Source: Prorocentrum cordatum | Lineage: Eukaryota > Sar > Dinophyceae > Prorocentrales > Prorocentraceae | DNA length: 64,000 bases | Assembly (NCBI GenBank): GCA_963575745.1 | Contig: CAUYUJ010004980.1 | Span: 382,468-446,467 of the forward strand | Direction of reading: 5' to 3' | Notes under the pieces: model-generated | Told to the model about the DNA's origin: nothing | The model's input: only the letters and a program-made list of their open reading frames with translations | The model's database searches: none | Made by a program: the position numbers and the translations under genes | Shown here: positions 63,735 through 64,000 of the stretch, one piece after another | Layout of the letters: the number at the start of each line of letters is the position of its first letter | Position numbering within the stretch: the first letter of the stretch is position 1

Positions 63735-64000
63735 CGATTTAACAGTGTGTGGGTGTGTGGGTGTGTATGTGCATTTGCACATGCATGTGCGTGTGTTTGT
63801 GTGAGTGTGAGTGTGAGTGTGTGAGTGTGAGTGTGCGTGTGAGTGTGAGTGTGAGTGTGAGTGTGAGTGTGAGTGTGAGTGTGAGTGTGAGTGTGAGTGT
63901 GTTTGTGTTTGAGTGTGTGTTTGTGTTTGTGTGGGTGGTGTGTGGGTGTTGTGTGTTGTGTCTTTTGTGTGTTGTGTTGTGTGGTGTGGTGTGTTGTGTG
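63735..64000. repeat. (GTGTGA)n and GTGTTGTGT microsatellite to the window end
   Basis: GTGTGTGG, then (GAGTGT)n at 63800-63900, then GTGTTGTGTG. Runs off the window. Confidence 0.95.

Overview
The window reads as nuclear DNA of a dinoflagellate. The strongest evidence is two sets of tandem spliced-leader (DinoSL) relics, at 47439-47474 on the + strand and 61158-61207 on the - strand. Other support comes from inverted-repeat introner-type introns, an overall high GC content, very sparse host genes, abundant triplet and minisatellite repeats, and a piece of eukaryotic 18S rDNA. I cannot name the species.

Layout. 1-8.5 kb: a 248-bp tandem repeat, a coiled-coil ORF1-like fragment running into a minisatellite, then a 3.3-kb block of minisatellites (21 bp, 63 bp and a degenerate TATAGGATTC type) bracketed by an inverted ~63-bp sequence, long triplet tracts and two MITE-like inverted repeats. 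8.5-15.9 kb: dispersed repeats, a 1-kb AAGCTAAGCTA array, and no gene I can support. 15.9-20.6 kb: decayed LINE pieces on the - strand. 21.5-27.3 kb: a second decayed LINE on the + strand. 27.3-32.4 kb: dispersed repeats and triplet tracts. 32.4-37 kb: the only two recognisable host genes, both on the - strand: an intact, intronless 14-3-3 gene and, upstream of it, a LigB/MEMO-like gene split by three related introners. 37.9-44.8 kb: satellites (73 bp, GAGGCT, ~100 bp, 103 bp). 45.66-47.44 kb: a 100-base assembly gap and a 1.5-kb tract locked to a period of three. 47.4-61.2 kb: two long LINEs placed tail to tail, each with tandem DinoSL relics at its 5' end. 61.2-64 kb: microsatellites and an 18S 5'-end fragment.

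How the parts relate. The two best LINEs share one plan: ORF1 with a CxxC-x11-CxxC zinc motif and heptad-like regions, then ORF2 with an EEP endonuclease, a reverse transcriptase with an unusual VVDD box, cysteine-rich segments and an RNase H. Both carry stops and frameshifts. Stacked SL relics are what repeated cycles of trans-splicing and re-insertion would leave. The LigB-like gene shows a second process, in which mobile introners with terminal inverted repeats supply introns. Most long open frames in the window are artefacts of repeats whose period suits a triplet reading.
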